Assembly (NCBI GenBank): GCA_024696155.1
Contig: JAILHD010000104.1
Location: forward strand, 1 to 51,039
From: Treponema sp.
GTDB lineage: Bacteria > Spirochaetota > Spirochaetia > Treponematales > Treponemataceae
Reading direction: 5' to 3'
Length of the DNA stretch: 51,039 bases
In this document: positions 16,301 to 25,088 of the stretch, one piece after another
Layout of the letters: each line of letters begins with the position of its first letter
Position numbering within the stretch: the stretch's first letter is position 1
Translations under genes and position numbers: made by a program
Notes under the pieces: model-generated
Database searches by the model: none
Told to the model about the DNA's origin: nothing
What the model saw: the letters and a program-made list of their open reading frames with translations, nothing else

Positions 16301-18868
16301 ATGAAAAAACTTTTAAAAGCTCCAATCATAATCTCTGGTGTCTTATTTTTCTTTGCAATCGGCATTGGCGGAGCACTTGGAGCATCACTTGCTGCAACTA
16401 GAAACATCATAAACTCTGAATACATTACAGAATTTGAAACAGCACTTCCTACAAAACTGCTGGATATAAACGGAGAAGTAATTACTGAATTTGCTTCTGA
16501 TGAAAAACGCGAAATCATTGCTTTTAAGGATTTGCCTCAGCACCTTGTAGATGCACTGATTACCCGCGAAGACCGAATATTCTTTTCACACAACGGTTTT
16601 AACCTTAAAGCTATCTTCCGTGGCGTGTTCGGTATTCTTACAGGCCGATCTCTTGGTGGTGGTTCTACCCTAACCCAGCAGATTGCAGGAACCCTTTACT
16701 GCGACCGAAACGATAAATCTATTACCCGAAAACTTAAGGAACTGTGGTGGGCCATTCAGATGGAACGCCGTTATTCTAAAAACGAGATTCTTGAACTTTA
16801 TCTTAACAAGATTTACTTTGGTGGCGGTACTTACGGTGTAAACGCTGCCTCAAAATATTACTTTGGCCATGGAGCAACAGAAATTACTCCTGCAGAAGCT
16901 GCAATCCTTGTAATCCAGCTTTCTAACCCGGCTTTTTACAATCCTTTTGATCATCCTAACCGTGCCATGGACAGACAGAAAAACGTTCTTGATTCAATGG
17001 TTTCACAGGGCTTTATTACAAAAGCAGAAGCAAATGAATCTTTCAACGACTTCTGGGCTGATTTTGACTACACACGAACATCATCTTCTGCATACATGAT
17101 GCGTGATGATAAGGCACCTTGGTTCAGCGAATATGTTCGTCGTGAACTTGGTGGCATGATGTACGGTTCAGACAATATCTACACAGATGGTTTTACCGTA
17201 AACACAACTTTAAATCTTGCTCACCAGAAAATTGCGCAAGATGTTATGGAAAAATGGATCAACAATGCTAATGCCCGCTATAAAAAGGAACATTCTGCAA
17301 AGGCAGGAGTTGCTTACGGAACTTACGTACCTATTTCTGAAATGATTGCTCTTTTATTTGACATTCCGGGACTTAAGGTAAGTGAACAGCGCGCAGAACT
17401 TGTTGCAAACAATGAATTTATTAATCAGGTAAGCCCTGTTCTGGACGTTATTTCTATGATGAACGGTTCAGAAAAGTTGAAAATCAACATTATTAACCGT
17501 GCAGTTGCAATTTCTAAACAGGCTGATGAAAAGACAACTATTGAAGGCACTATGATTGCCCTTGACCACGAAAACGGGTATATTGACGCGCTCGTTGGTG
17601 GAAGCAAATTTGATCAGGAAAACCAGTTCATTCGTGCAACTCAGGCTAAGGTTCAACCTGGTTCTACATTCAAGCCGCTTTATTATTCAGCCGCAATTGA
17701 TTCACGCAAATTTACACCGACAACAATAATTTCTGACTCCCCTGTTGTATTCCATACAGCAGACGGAAAACCTTATATTCCTTTGAACTTTAAAGGTGAA
17801 TGGGAAGGAGACGTTACAGTTTACCACGCACTTACACGCTCAATGAACGTTCCATCTTTAAAAGTTCTTGACGGTATTGGATTTGAAGCCGCCATCAGCC
17901 GCGCAGTAGCCCTACTTGGTATTTCTAAAGAAGAGCTTCCTAGCCGTGCATTTGTTCCAGGATATCCTATTGGACTTGGTGTATGCTCTGTTCGCCCTGT
18001 AGAAATGGCACGAGCTTATGCAATTTTTGCAAACGGCGGTAAAGACGTTACTCCAATGGCAATCCGTACAGTAGAAGACAAAAACGGAAACGTTATTTTG
18101 AATCCTGAACTTGAAATCCGCAAAGCTCAGGCTGCAAAAGGTGATAAGATTCAGGTTATTTCGCCACAGACAGCATACGTAATGGTTAAGCTTTTGGAAC
18201 AGACAGTATTCAACGGTGGTACTTTGAGCGCTCAGAGCTGGCATTTTGATTACACTGCAGAAAACGGTAGAAAATACAGAATGCCTGCAGGCGGTAAAAC
18301 TGGTACAACTCAGAACTGGGCCGATGCCTGGACATGTGGATTTACACCTTACTACGCAGCAGCTTTCTGGTTCGGATTTGATAAGCCTGGTCAGTCACTC
18401 GGTTTGAATATTACAGGTGCTACACTTGCAGGTTATGCCTGGGGTGAATATTTTGATAAAGTTCATGAAAATCTTCCTCCAAAGCAGTTTACACGCCCAA
18501 TTGAAGGTGTTGTAGAAGCAACAGTATGTTCTGTAAGTGGTGGCATTCTTACTGATGGTTGTGGAGACCACAAAACAACTCAGTGGTATCTTGAAGGAAC
18601 TCAGCCAACAGAAATGTGTCCTGTTCATTCAAGCCAGTCTAGTTCAATCATTGCTGTAAACCGTCTTGAACGAGAAATGTACAAATCTGGTCAGCGTTAC
18701 ACACAGAGTGTTGATACAACACCTCTTAAACTTGATCTGGACTTCTTGAATTCAAATTACGTGCCTCCACGCAGAAAGACAGAAGATTTTGATCAGGACG
18801 AAAACGAATCTTCTGGCAATAAACCAAAACAGACTGTAGAATATGATTATAACTATCTGATGGAATAG
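16301..18868 (+). CDS. Penicillin-binding protein 1A, bifunctional peptidoglycan synthase
   Basis: An 855-aa class A PBP. One N-terminal membrane anchor is at about residues 9-31. The GT51 glycosyltransferase domain carries the catalytic Glu90 in REDRIFFSHNGF and the motif GGSTLTQQ. The transpeptidase domain has SxxK at Ser455-Lys458 (PGSTFK), SMN in TRSMNVPSL, and KTG at 666-668 (GGKTGTTQ). It polymerises and cross-links cell-wall glycan. I start it at the ATG that gives a standard KKLLKAPIII anchor; 15 further in-frame codons upstream would have to read through the -10 box. An insert-like helical stretch at about 310-400 separates the domains. The ParB-like gene follows at 5 bp. Confidence 0.95.
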   Translation: MKKLLKAPIIISGVLFFFAIGIGGALGASLAATRNIINSEYITEFETALPTKLLDINGEVITEFASDEKREIIAFKDLPQHLVDALITREDRIFFSHNGFNLKAIFRGVFGILTGRSLGGGSTLTQQIAGTLYCDRNDKSITRKLKELWWAIQMERRYSKNEILELYLNKIYFGGGTYGVNAASKYYFGHGATEITPAEAAILVIQLSNPAFYNPFDHPNRAMDRQKNVLDSMVSQGFITKAEANESFNDFWADFDYTRTSSSAYMMRDDKAPWFSEYVRRELGGMMYGSDNIYTDGFTVNTTLNLAHQKIAQDVMEKWINNANARYKKEHSAKAGVAYGTYVPISEMIALLFDIPGLKVSEQRAELVANNEFINQVSPVLDVISMMNGSEKLKINIINRAVAISKQADEKTTIEGTMIALDHENGYIDALVGGSKFDQENQFIRATQAKVQPGSTFKPLYYSAAIDSRKFTPTTIISDSPVVFHTADGKPYIPLNFKGEWEGDVTVYHALTRSMNVPSLKVLDGIGFEAAISRAVALLGISKEELPSRAFVPGYPIGLGVCSVRPVEMARAYAIFANGGKDVTPMAIRTVEDKNGNVILNPELEIRKAQAAKGDKIQVISPQTAYVMVKLLEQTVFNGGTLSAQSWHFDYTAENGRKYRMPAGGKTGTTQNWADAWTCGFTPYYAAAFWFGFDKPGQSLGLNITGATLAGYAWGEYFDKVHENLPPKQFTRPIEGVVEATVCSVSGGILTDGCGDHKTTQWYLEGTQPTEMCPVHSSQSSSIIAVNRLEREMYKSGQRYTQSVDTTPLKLDLDFLNSNYVPPRRKTEDFDQDENESSGNKPKQTVEYDYNYLME

Positions 18869-18873
18869 GCTGA

Positions 18874-19281
18874 ATGTTAATAGCAATAAAGGATATAAAA
18901 ATTAAAAAAAGAGTTCGCAAAGATTTGGGTGACCTTGAAAATCTAAAGGACAGTCTGCGCACTTATGGCCTTTTAAATCCTATTACACTCAACAGCCGCT
19001 ACGAGCTGATTGCTGGGGAACGACGTCTTACCGCTGCAACTCAGCTTGGCTGGACAAATATTCAGGCAAATATTGTAGATAACCTCACAGAAGTTGAACA
19101 GCTGGAAATGGAAATTGAAGAAAACAACCAGCGCAAAGAGTTTACTGATGAAGAACTATTAAAAGGTTATATGAGGCTCGAACGCCTTAGAAATCCAGGA
19201 TTCTTTTACAGAATTTTCCTGTTCTTTAAGCATTTATTCCAAAAGATTGCTGACTGGTGGAAGAAACGAAAGAAGAAATAA
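18874..19281 (+). CDS. ParB N-terminal-like domain protein with hydrophobic-basic tail
   Basis: A 135-aa protein. Residues 1-92 match the ParB/Spo0J N-terminal (ParB-nuclease-like, CTP-binding) domain: IKDIKIKKRVRKD, then LIAGERRLTAATQLGW (the arginine box at 48-51) and EENNQRKEFT (83-91). The central helix-turn-helix and the C-terminal dimer domain of real ParB are missing. The last 26 residues alternate aromatic and basic residues (FFYRIFLFFKHLFQ, then DWWKKRKKK), suggesting a membrane-touching amphipathic helix. It follows the PBP1A gene by 5 bp. Its last 56 bp overlap the convergent rlmJ gene. It is unlikely to be the chromosome partitioning ParB. Confidence 0.8.
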   Translation: MLIAIKDIKIKKRVRKDLGDLENLKDSLRTYGLLNPITLNSRYELIAGERRLTAATQLGWTNIQANIVDNLTEVEQLEMEIEENNQRKEFTDEELLKGYMRLERLRNPGFFYRIFLFFKHLFQKIADWWKKRKKK

Positions 19282-20143
19282 CTTCCAGCTCATTATTAAT
19301 TTCTTCTTCAAGTTTCCACGGGGCATTTAATACAAGCATTCCGCTACCATAAAGACGCGGCGGATTTTTTTCGCTCTGTTCGTATTCTTTTAGACTCATT
19401 TCCTTGTGACTGTCTTTTGAAGCTATCTCTAACCGCAAATCACAGATTTCTATGTTTGGATTTACAGAACGTGCAGAAGTCTGAATTTCATTGAGCATCT
19501 GATTGATTTCTGCTTCACGGTGGGCAAGGAGCGGATACCATAGCATTATGATTCCGTTTGTCCATTTTTTATTTACCGCACAGATAGTTTTAGCACAGTT
19601 TATGTAATCTGAAGTTTCTTCATAGCTTGGATCTATAAGAACAGCACCGCGTTTGGTTTTAGGTGGAGTAAGAGCTTTTAACATTTCAAAGCCGTTGCGA
19701 TTGTGAACCTGAACATTTTTGCAAAGGCCTTCAAATTCTGGGTGCAGCATATTTTTTTTAAGGTTATCTACTTCCTTTGGATGTAGTTCAGAGAGAACTA
19801 TAAAATCCTGTGCTCTGGAAAGCATTCGCGCAATTTCCGGCGAGCCTGGATAGAAGTTTTTGGAATAGTAACGGTCAATTAGAGAAAGATAATCGTTTAG
19901 GAGAGGATGCGAGCCGGAAATCATCTTCTTTGAAGAAATAAGACGGGAAATTCCCTTTGCAGCCTCGCTCGTTTTTTGACTGCGATTATCCAGAAGGTCG
20001 TAAAGGCCGCTCCCTGAGTGTGTATCAAAATAGGTGTACGGTTTTTCCTTTTTGTTCAGACTGGAAAGAACAAAAAAAAGTGTGAGATGTTTTAAAATGT
20101 CGGCATGGTTTCCAGCGTGAAAGATGTGCTGATAGCTTAACAT
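19226..20143 (-). CDS. rlmJ: 23S rRNA (adenine-N6)-methyltransferase RlmJ
   Basis: A 305-aa RlmJ family protein, which methylates A2030 of 23S rRNA in E. coli. The N terminus LSYQHIFHAGNHADILKHL is diagnostic, and THSGSGLYDL is the SAM-binding region. The catalytic motif reads DPSYE (Asp171 to Glu175) where E. coli has DPPY, a conservative change in this amino-methyltransferase motif class. The start overlaps the NAD synthase stop by 7 bp, so translation is probably coupled. The 3' end overlaps the convergent ParB-like gene. Confidence 0.92.
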   Translation of the reverse strand: MLSYQHIFHAGNHADILKHLTLFFVLSSLNKKEKPYTYFDTHSGSGLYDLLDNRSQKTSEAAKGISRLISSKKMISGSHPLLNDYLSLIDRYYSKNFYPGSPEIARMLSRAQDFIVLSELHPKEVDNLKKNMLHPEFEGLCKNVQVHNRNGFEMLKALTPPKTKRGAVLIDPSYEETSDYINCAKTICAVNKKWTNGIIMLWYPLLAHREAEINQMLNEIQTSARSVNPNIEICDLRLEIASKDSHKEMSLKEYEQSEKNPPRLYGSGMLVLNAPWKLEEEINNELEVISSFVSSTSQQSFGINA

Positions 20144-22137
20144 CGTTTGCCGCCTTTAAGTTCATCTTCAAGAACATCAATTTCTTTTAGCCAGATTGCA
20201 GCAGAAGCATCGCTAGGCATTCGCCAGTCACCGCGCGGAGAAAGATTGATTGTACCCACTTTTGCACCATCTGGCATGCACGAACGTTTGAACTGCTGGC
20301 TGAAAAAGCGGCGGTAGAAAGTACGCAGCCATTTGAGCATTGTTGCGTCGTCGTATGGAAGAGCGGCGTTTTTAGCAAGGAAGAATATTTTTTTTGGACT
20401 GAAGCCAAAACGCAAAAGATAATACAGATAAAAATCATGAAGCTCGTAAGGACCAACAAGATCTTCTGTTACCTGGCTGATTTTACCATTGGTTGGTGGA
20501 AGAAGTTCAGGGCTTACAGGGGTGTCCAAAATGTCTCGGAGTACGGCTGAGTAGGCATTATTACCAGTATTGGCTGCCTGCTCGCAGAACCATTCAACAA
20601 GATAGCGAACAAGGGTCTTTGGGACAGAAGAGTTTACACCGTACATCGACATGTGGTCGCCGTTATAAGTGCACCAGCCGAGTGCAAGTTCAGAAAGGTC
20701 TCCTGTACCGATTACGATTCCATTTGTTTTATTAGCGTAGTTCATAAGAACAAGAGTACGTGTACGAGCCTGTCCGTTTTCGTAAGTAACGTCGTGCATA
20801 TTTTCGTCCTGGCCAATATCCTTAAAATGCTGACGAACAGCGTCTGCAATAGGAATTTCTTTTAAAGTGGCACCGCACTCACGGGCAAGTTTGCAGGCAT
20901 TCTGGTATGTGCGGTCTGTTGTACCAAAACAAGGCATTGTAATTGCGGTAATTTTCTTATGATCGATTTTGCAAAGGTCAAAGGCACGGCAGGTTACTAG
21001 AAGTGCAAGCGTTGAATCAAGGCCTCCAGAAAGTCCGATAACAGCGGACTGACAGTTGATATGGCGGAGGCGTTTTGCAAGTCCCTGAGCCTGTAAGTTG
21101 ATTACCTGTTCACAGCGGAGGGTGCGGTTTGCTTTGTCAGAAGGCACAAATGGATGAGCGTCAACAAAACGTTTGAGAGTGCAATTTCCTTCTGCAAGCT
21201 CTAGAGCCTTATCATCCCCGCACAAATCAATTTCTACAGTTGTATAATCTGCAGCAAACGGCGCGTGATTTACAGAGAATCCAAAACTTGTAGTACGGCG
21301 TCGCTCCTGACAAAGACGCTCAATATCAATATCTGCATAAATAATTTCGTCATCGTAAAAAAGCTCAGACTGGGCAAGCATTGTACCGTTTTCGCAAATC
21401 ATTTTGTGACCTGCAAAAACCATATCCTGAGTTGATTCGTCTTTTCCTGCATTTGAATAAACATAAGCCGCAATCAACTTTGCACTGTGATTCTGAACAA
21501 GATTTCTGCGGTAATCAGCCTTGCCAATAATTTCGTTTCCTGCAGAAAGATTTACAATTACATTTGCACCATTCAGCACGTGGCGTGTAGAAGGTGGAAG
21601 CGGAGTCCAAAGGTCTTCGCAAATTTCACACGCAATTTTGAGTTCTGGATTATTTTTATCACAAATAAGAATGTCGGTTCCAAATGGAACGTCATCAAAG
21701 CCTGCAAAAGAAATAAAGCGTGTTTCCATATCAGGCTGGAACGGAGTGAACTGACGGCGCTCATAGAATTCACCATAATTTGGAAGAAAAGTCTTTGCAA
21801 TCAACGAAAGAAGTTTTCCACCATAAATGGCAGCAGCACAGTTATAAATGCCCTCTCCCACAGGTACAGGAAGTCCAACAAAAATAAGACTATCAAGAGC
21901 CGCAGTTTCTTTTATTATAGAACAAAGGGCCTTCTCTGCCCCATTCTGCAGCGATTTTTGAAAAAACAAATCACCACATGTATAACCTGTAATAGAAAGT
22001 TCAGGAAAAACAACAATTTTTGCACCACCAGCACAAGCTTCTTTAGCGGCCTTTATTATATTTTCTGCATTAGTGATGCAGTCCGCAACAACAAGACGAG
22101 GACTAACACATGCACTACGAATAAAACCAAAATTCAT
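20137..22137 (-). CDS. nadE: Glutamine-dependent NAD+ synthetase
   Basis: A 666-aa two-domain enzyme. The N-terminal nitrilase-fold glutaminase domain has the triad Glu46 (FPELSITGY), Lys115 (KTFLPNYGE) and Cys173 (CEICEDLW). The C-terminal synthetase domain has the ATP pyrophosphatase loop SGGLDSTLAL. It amidates deamido-NAD in the last step of NAD synthesis, using ammonia tunnelled from glutamine. Length fits the long form. There is no Shine-Dalgarno: TAAAAT ends exactly 6 nt before the ATG, which predicts a leaderless mRNA. Confidence 0.97.
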   Translation of the reverse strand: MNFGFIRSACVSPRLVVADCITNAENIIKAAKEACAGGAKIVVFPELSITGYTCGDLFFQKSLQNGAEKALCSIIKETAALDSLIFVGLPVPVGEGIYNCAAAIYGGKLLSLIAKTFLPNYGEFYERRQFTPFQPDMETRFISFAGFDDVPFGTDILICDKNNPELKIACEICEDLWTPLPPSTRHVLNGANVIVNLSAGNEIIGKADYRRNLVQNHSAKLIAAYVYSNAGKDESTQDMVFAGHKMICENGTMLAQSELFYDDEIIYADIDIERLCQERRRTTSFGFSVNHAPFAADYTTVEIDLCGDDKALELAEGNCTLKRFVDAHPFVPSDKANRTLRCEQVINLQAQGLAKRLRHINCQSAVIGLSGGLDSTLALLVTCRAFDLCKIDHKKITAITMPCFGTTDRTYQNACKLARECGATLKEIPIADAVRQHFKDIGQDENMHDVTYENGQARTRTLVLMNYANKTNGIVIGTGDLSELALGWCTYNGDHMSMYGVNSSVPKTLVRYLVEWFCEQAANTGNNAYSAVLRDILDTPVSPELLPPTNGKISQVTEDLVGPYELHDFYLYYLLRFGFSPKKIFFLAKNAALPYDDATMLKWLRTFYRRFFSQQFKRSCMPDGAKVGTINLSPRGDWRMPSDASAAIWLKEIDVLEDELKGGKRC

Positions 22138-22143
22138 AAGTGT

Positions 22144-22149
22144 ATTTTA
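22144..22149 (-). promoter_or_regulatory. -10 box of a leaderless nadE promoter
   Basis: TAAAAT on the minus strand with a 6-nt gap to the ATG at 22137; TTAATT lies at a 17-bp spacing as a weak -35. Confidence 0.55.
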
Positions 22150-22198
22150 TCATAAAATATGGGAAAAATTAAGTATGATAATTTTGGGTTAAAATTAA

Positions 22199-22227
22199 AA
22201 CTCCCGACTCGTAATGAATCGGGAGTT
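22199..22227 (-). terminator. Terminator of argG
   Basis: AACTCCCGA (22199-22207) pairs perfectly with TCGGGAGTT (22219-22227). On the minus strand it runs into TTTTAATTTT. A second small hairpin, GCCTTA with TAAGGC at 22250-22266, lies closer to the argG stop. Confidence 0.85.
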
Positions 22228-22292
22228 ATTGTGATATTGTGCCCCGCCAGCCTTACGGCTTAAGGCATTTTATTGCTTTTTAAATTTTCCGA

Positions 22293-23558
22293 TTACTCTG
22301 TCGGACGTTTTTTAAAGCTCTTACTCTCTATAATAGCCTGGCCCTCGCCTACTTGTTGCTCCATCATAGCGCGAACCTTTAATGGAAGTCCGAACAATGT
22401 AATAAAGCCTTCTGCATCTTTGTGGTTGTAAAGTTCACCAGTTGTGAAAGATGCAATTGATTCGTTGTAGAGGCTGTATTTTGAGCCAGAACCTGCACCG
22501 CGGATTGCACCCTTAATCAACTTAACTTTTGCCCAGCCGGTAACAGTTTCTTCTGTCTTGTCAACAAAGGCCATAAGGCTGTCGAACAATGTTGTGAACC
22601 ATTTTCCGTCGTAAATGAGCTCGCCGATTTTGATTGCAATCTGCTGCTTGTAGTGGTAAGTATCGCGGTCAAGACAGATGTGATCCATCATGCGGTGAGC
22701 AAAGTAAAGGATTGCTCCACCCGGTGTTTCGTAAACACCGCGGCTCTTCATGCCGACACAGCGGTTTTCACAGATATCAACAAGACCAACACCGTTACGT
22801 CCACCGATTACGTTGAGTTCGTTCAAAAGATCAAGGGCATTCATTTTTTTACCGTTGAGGGCAACTGGAATTCCTTTTTCAAATTCGATTGTTACGTACT
22901 CGCCTGCATCTGGAGCTTCTTCCGGTACAACAGTATTTTTGAGCATGTGCTTGTAGTTTGGCTCGTTTTCTGTCTTTTCAAGTTCAAGACCTTCGTGGCT
23001 AAGGTGCCAGATGTTCTCGTCGCGTGAGTAAGACTGGTCTTTTTTCATTGGAACTTCAAGTCCGCGGTCTTCAAGATATTTGATTTCAGCTTCGCGGCTG
23101 TCCATGTTCCATTTGTCATCACGCCATGCAGCGATTACTTTCAAGTCTGGAGCAAAAGCCTTGATTGCAAGTTCAAAACGAACCTGATCGTTTCCCTTAC
23201 CTGTAGCACCGTGACAGATTGCAACAGCGCCTTCCTGGCGGGCATATTCAACAAGGATTTTTCCGATAAGAGGGCGGGCTGTAGAAGTTCCCAAAAGATA
23301 TTCATCTTCGTAAACTGCGTTAGCCTTTACAGCAGGCCAGATGTATTCTTCAATATATTCCTGACGTGCATCTACAACATAGCATGCAGAAGCACCAGTT
23401 TTAAGAGCACGTGATTTAATTGCAGCCCAGTCATCGCCCTGTCCTACGTCGATGCAGACAGCGATTACATCATAATCATAATTTTCTTTGAGCCATGGGA
23501 TGATAACAGTTGTATCAAGTCCACCAGAATAAGCTAAAACTACTTTATCTTTTGCCAT
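22293..23558 (-). CDS. argG: Argininosuccinate synthase
   Basis: A 421-aa enzyme that joins citrulline and aspartate using ATP in arginine synthesis. The ATP loop AYSGGLDT is at residues 9-16, followed by CIDVGQ. The citrulline/aspartate-binding segments STARPLIGK, HGATGKGNDQVRFE and YSRDENIWHLSHEG are intact. A strong AGGAGG precedes the ATG, in contrast to nearby genes that lack one. No argH is in the window. The hairpin terminator at 22199-22227 marks it as a single-gene unit. Confidence 0.97.
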   Translation of the reverse strand: MAKDKVVLAYSGGLDTTVIIPWLKENYDYDVIAVCIDVGQGDDWAAIKSRALKTGASACYVVDARQEYIEEYIWPAVKANAVYEDEYLLGTSTARPLIGKILVEYARQEGAVAICHGATGKGNDQVRFELAIKAFAPDLKVIAAWRDDKWNMDSREAEIKYLEDRGLEVPMKKDQSYSRDENIWHLSHEGLELEKTENEPNYKHMLKNTVVPEEAPDAGEYVTIEFEKGIPVALNGKKMNALDLLNELNVIGGRNGVGLVDICENRCVGMKSRGVYETPGGAILYFAHRMMDHICLDRDTYHYKQQIAIKIGELIYDGKWFTTLFDSLMAFVDKTEETVTGWAKVKLIKGAIRGAGSGSKYSLYNESIASFTTGELYNHKDAEGFITLFGLPLKVRAMMEQQVGEGQAIIESKSFKKRPTE

Positions 23559-23660
23559 AAACGGCCTCCTAAACTGTATAAATATACAAAAATACTATAT
23601 CTTTATGCATAAAATTGCAATATTTTTCCTAAAAATGTGCGAAAAAATGCTTACTATATA

Positions 23661-23689
23661 TTGAAACTACATGTCGTTTTAAGTACCCT
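23661..23689 (+). promoter_or_regulatory. Possible leaderless hisH promoter
   Basis: TTGAAA at 23661-23666, a 17-bp spacer and the weak hexamer TACCCT at 23684-23689, with a 7-nt gap to the ATG at 23697. It is suggested mainly by the spacing shared with other genes here. Confidence 0.35.
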
Positions 23690-23696
23690 TACAACC

Positions 23697-24320
23697 ATGA
23701 TTGGAATTGTTGATTACAATGCGGGAAACATTACAAGTGTGGAACGCGCGCTGGAAAGTCTTGGAATTAATTTTGTGCTTTCAAAAAAGCCTGAAGACCT
23801 GGAAAAATGTGACAAACTGATTTTCCCGGGAGTTGGGGACGCGGCTTACGCCATGACTCAGCTTAAAGAAACCGGCTTTGATGAATTTTTGAAGCGAAAG
23901 TGTAAGGACGGCCTTCCGCTTTTGGGAATCTGCCTTGGCTCTCAGATTATTTTTGACTGGAGCGAAGAAGGCGACACTCCTTGTCTAGGCCTTGTTAAAG
24001 GAAAAATCCGGTATTTTGAATCGATTAAGGCGGGACTTTCTCACGAAGGATTTAAGATTCCGCAGATTGGCTGGAATAACCTTTCTGTAAAACACGGCGG
24101 CTCCCCAATTTTGAACAGCGTAAAAGACGGCGCAGATTTTTATTTTGTCCATTCATACGTAATCTGCCCTGAAGACGAAAATGTAATCAAGGCAAGTGCC
24201 GACTACGGTATTGAAGTTCCGGCTGTCATTCAGTGCGGAAACATTTATGCATGTCAGTTCCACCCGGAAAAATCCGGCGAGGAAGGTTTAAAGATACTGA
24301 AGAACTTCTGCGAGATGTAA
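23697..24320 (+). CDS. hisH: Imidazole glycerol phosphate synthase, glutaminase subunit
   Basis: A 207-aa class I glutamine amidotransferase that feeds ammonia to HisF. The nucleophile is Cys79 in GICLGSQ, and the partners are His189 and Glu191 in CQFHPEKSG. I start at the ATG giving IGIVDYNAGNITSVERAL, the family N terminus; 20 more in-frame codons upstream look non-coding. There is no Shine-Dalgarno. hisF begins 1 bp after the stop. No other his gene is nearby, so the pair is split from the rest of the pathway, if the pathway is present. Confidence 0.95.
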   Translation: MIGIVDYNAGNITSVERALESLGINFVLSKKPEDLEKCDKLIFPGVGDAAYAMTQLKETGFDEFLKRKCKDGLPLLGICLGSQIIFDWSEEGDTPCLGLVKGKIRYFESIKAGLSHEGFKIPQIGWNNLSVKHGGSPILNSVKDGADFYFVHSYVICPEDENVIKASADYGIEVPAVIQCGNIYACQFHPEKSGEEGLKILKNFCEM

Positions 24321-24321
24321 T

Positions 24322-25086
24322 ATGCTAAAAAAAAGAATTATTGTTTGTCTGGATGTAAAGGACGGACGCACGACTAAGGGCGTTAAGTTTCAGAATAATA
24401 TTGATATTGGGGATCCGGTTGAGATGGCGGCAGAGTATTACCGTCAGGGCGTAGACGAGCTTGTTTTTTATGACATTATTGCTTCTGCTCGCGGACGAGG
24501 CCCGATTCTTGATTTGATTGCGAAGGTTGCTTCACAGGTTTTCATTCCTTTCTGCGTTGGCGGCGGCATTGGTACAATAGAAGATATCCGCTCGACAATT
24601 CTTGCGGGGGCGGAAAAGGTTTCTCTGAACAGTCAGGCGGTAAAAAATCCGGGGCTGATTACTGAGGGGGCTCGCATTTTTGGAAACCAGTGCATTGTGC
24701 TTGGAATGGATGTAAGGCGCGACCCTACAAAACCAAGTGGATTTGGAACAACCATAAACGGCGGCCGTGTGGATACCGGTCTTGATGCTCTTGAATGGGC
24801 AAAAAAAGGTGTTGAGCTTGGCGCCGGAGAAATTGTTTTGAACTCGATGGATGCCGACGGTACAAAAAACGGTTACGATATAGAATTGACCAGACTGATT
24901 GCAGAAAACGTTGCCGTTCCGGTTATTGCAAGCGGCGGCGGCGGAACTCCACAGCACATGGCAGACGTTCTTAAAGAAGGAAAAGCTGATGCAGCACTTA
25001 TTGCCACAATGGTGCATTCCGGTGCATACACGGTAGGCGGAATTAAAAAAGAGCTGGATAGGCTTGGGGTACCGGTGAGAAAGTAA
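24322..25086 (+). CDS. hisF: Imidazole glycerol phosphate synthase, cyclase subunit
   Basis: A 254-aa TIM barrel that closes the imidazole ring and releases AICAR. The catalytic acids Asp11 (VCLDVKDGRTTKGVKF) and Asp130 (VLGMDVRRD) are present, along with the phosphate sites VGGGIGT and SGGGGTP. Length is typical. It is tightly coupled to hisH (1 bp) and followed 2 bp later by mazG, so three genes probably form one transcript. AICAR links it to purine synthesis, and purC is 2.3 kb downstream in another unit. Confidence 0.96.
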   Translation: MLKKRIIVCLDVKDGRTTKGVKFQNNIDIGDPVEMAAEYYRQGVDELVFYDIIASARGRGPILDLIAKVASQVFIPFCVGGGIGTIEDIRSTILAGAEKVSLNSQAVKNPGLITEGARIFGNQCIVLGMDVRRDPTKPSGFGTTINGGRVDTGLDALEWAKKGVELGAGEIVLNSMDADGTKNGYDIELTRLIAENVAVPVIASGGGGTPQHMADVLKEGKADAALIATMVHSGAYTVGGIKKELDRLGVPVRK

Positions 25087-25088
25087 TT

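Noticed and set aside
18874..19281. Frameshifted full-length ParB
   Set aside because: No helix-turn-helix remnant is seen in other frames downstream; the convergent rlmJ gene occupies that DNA.
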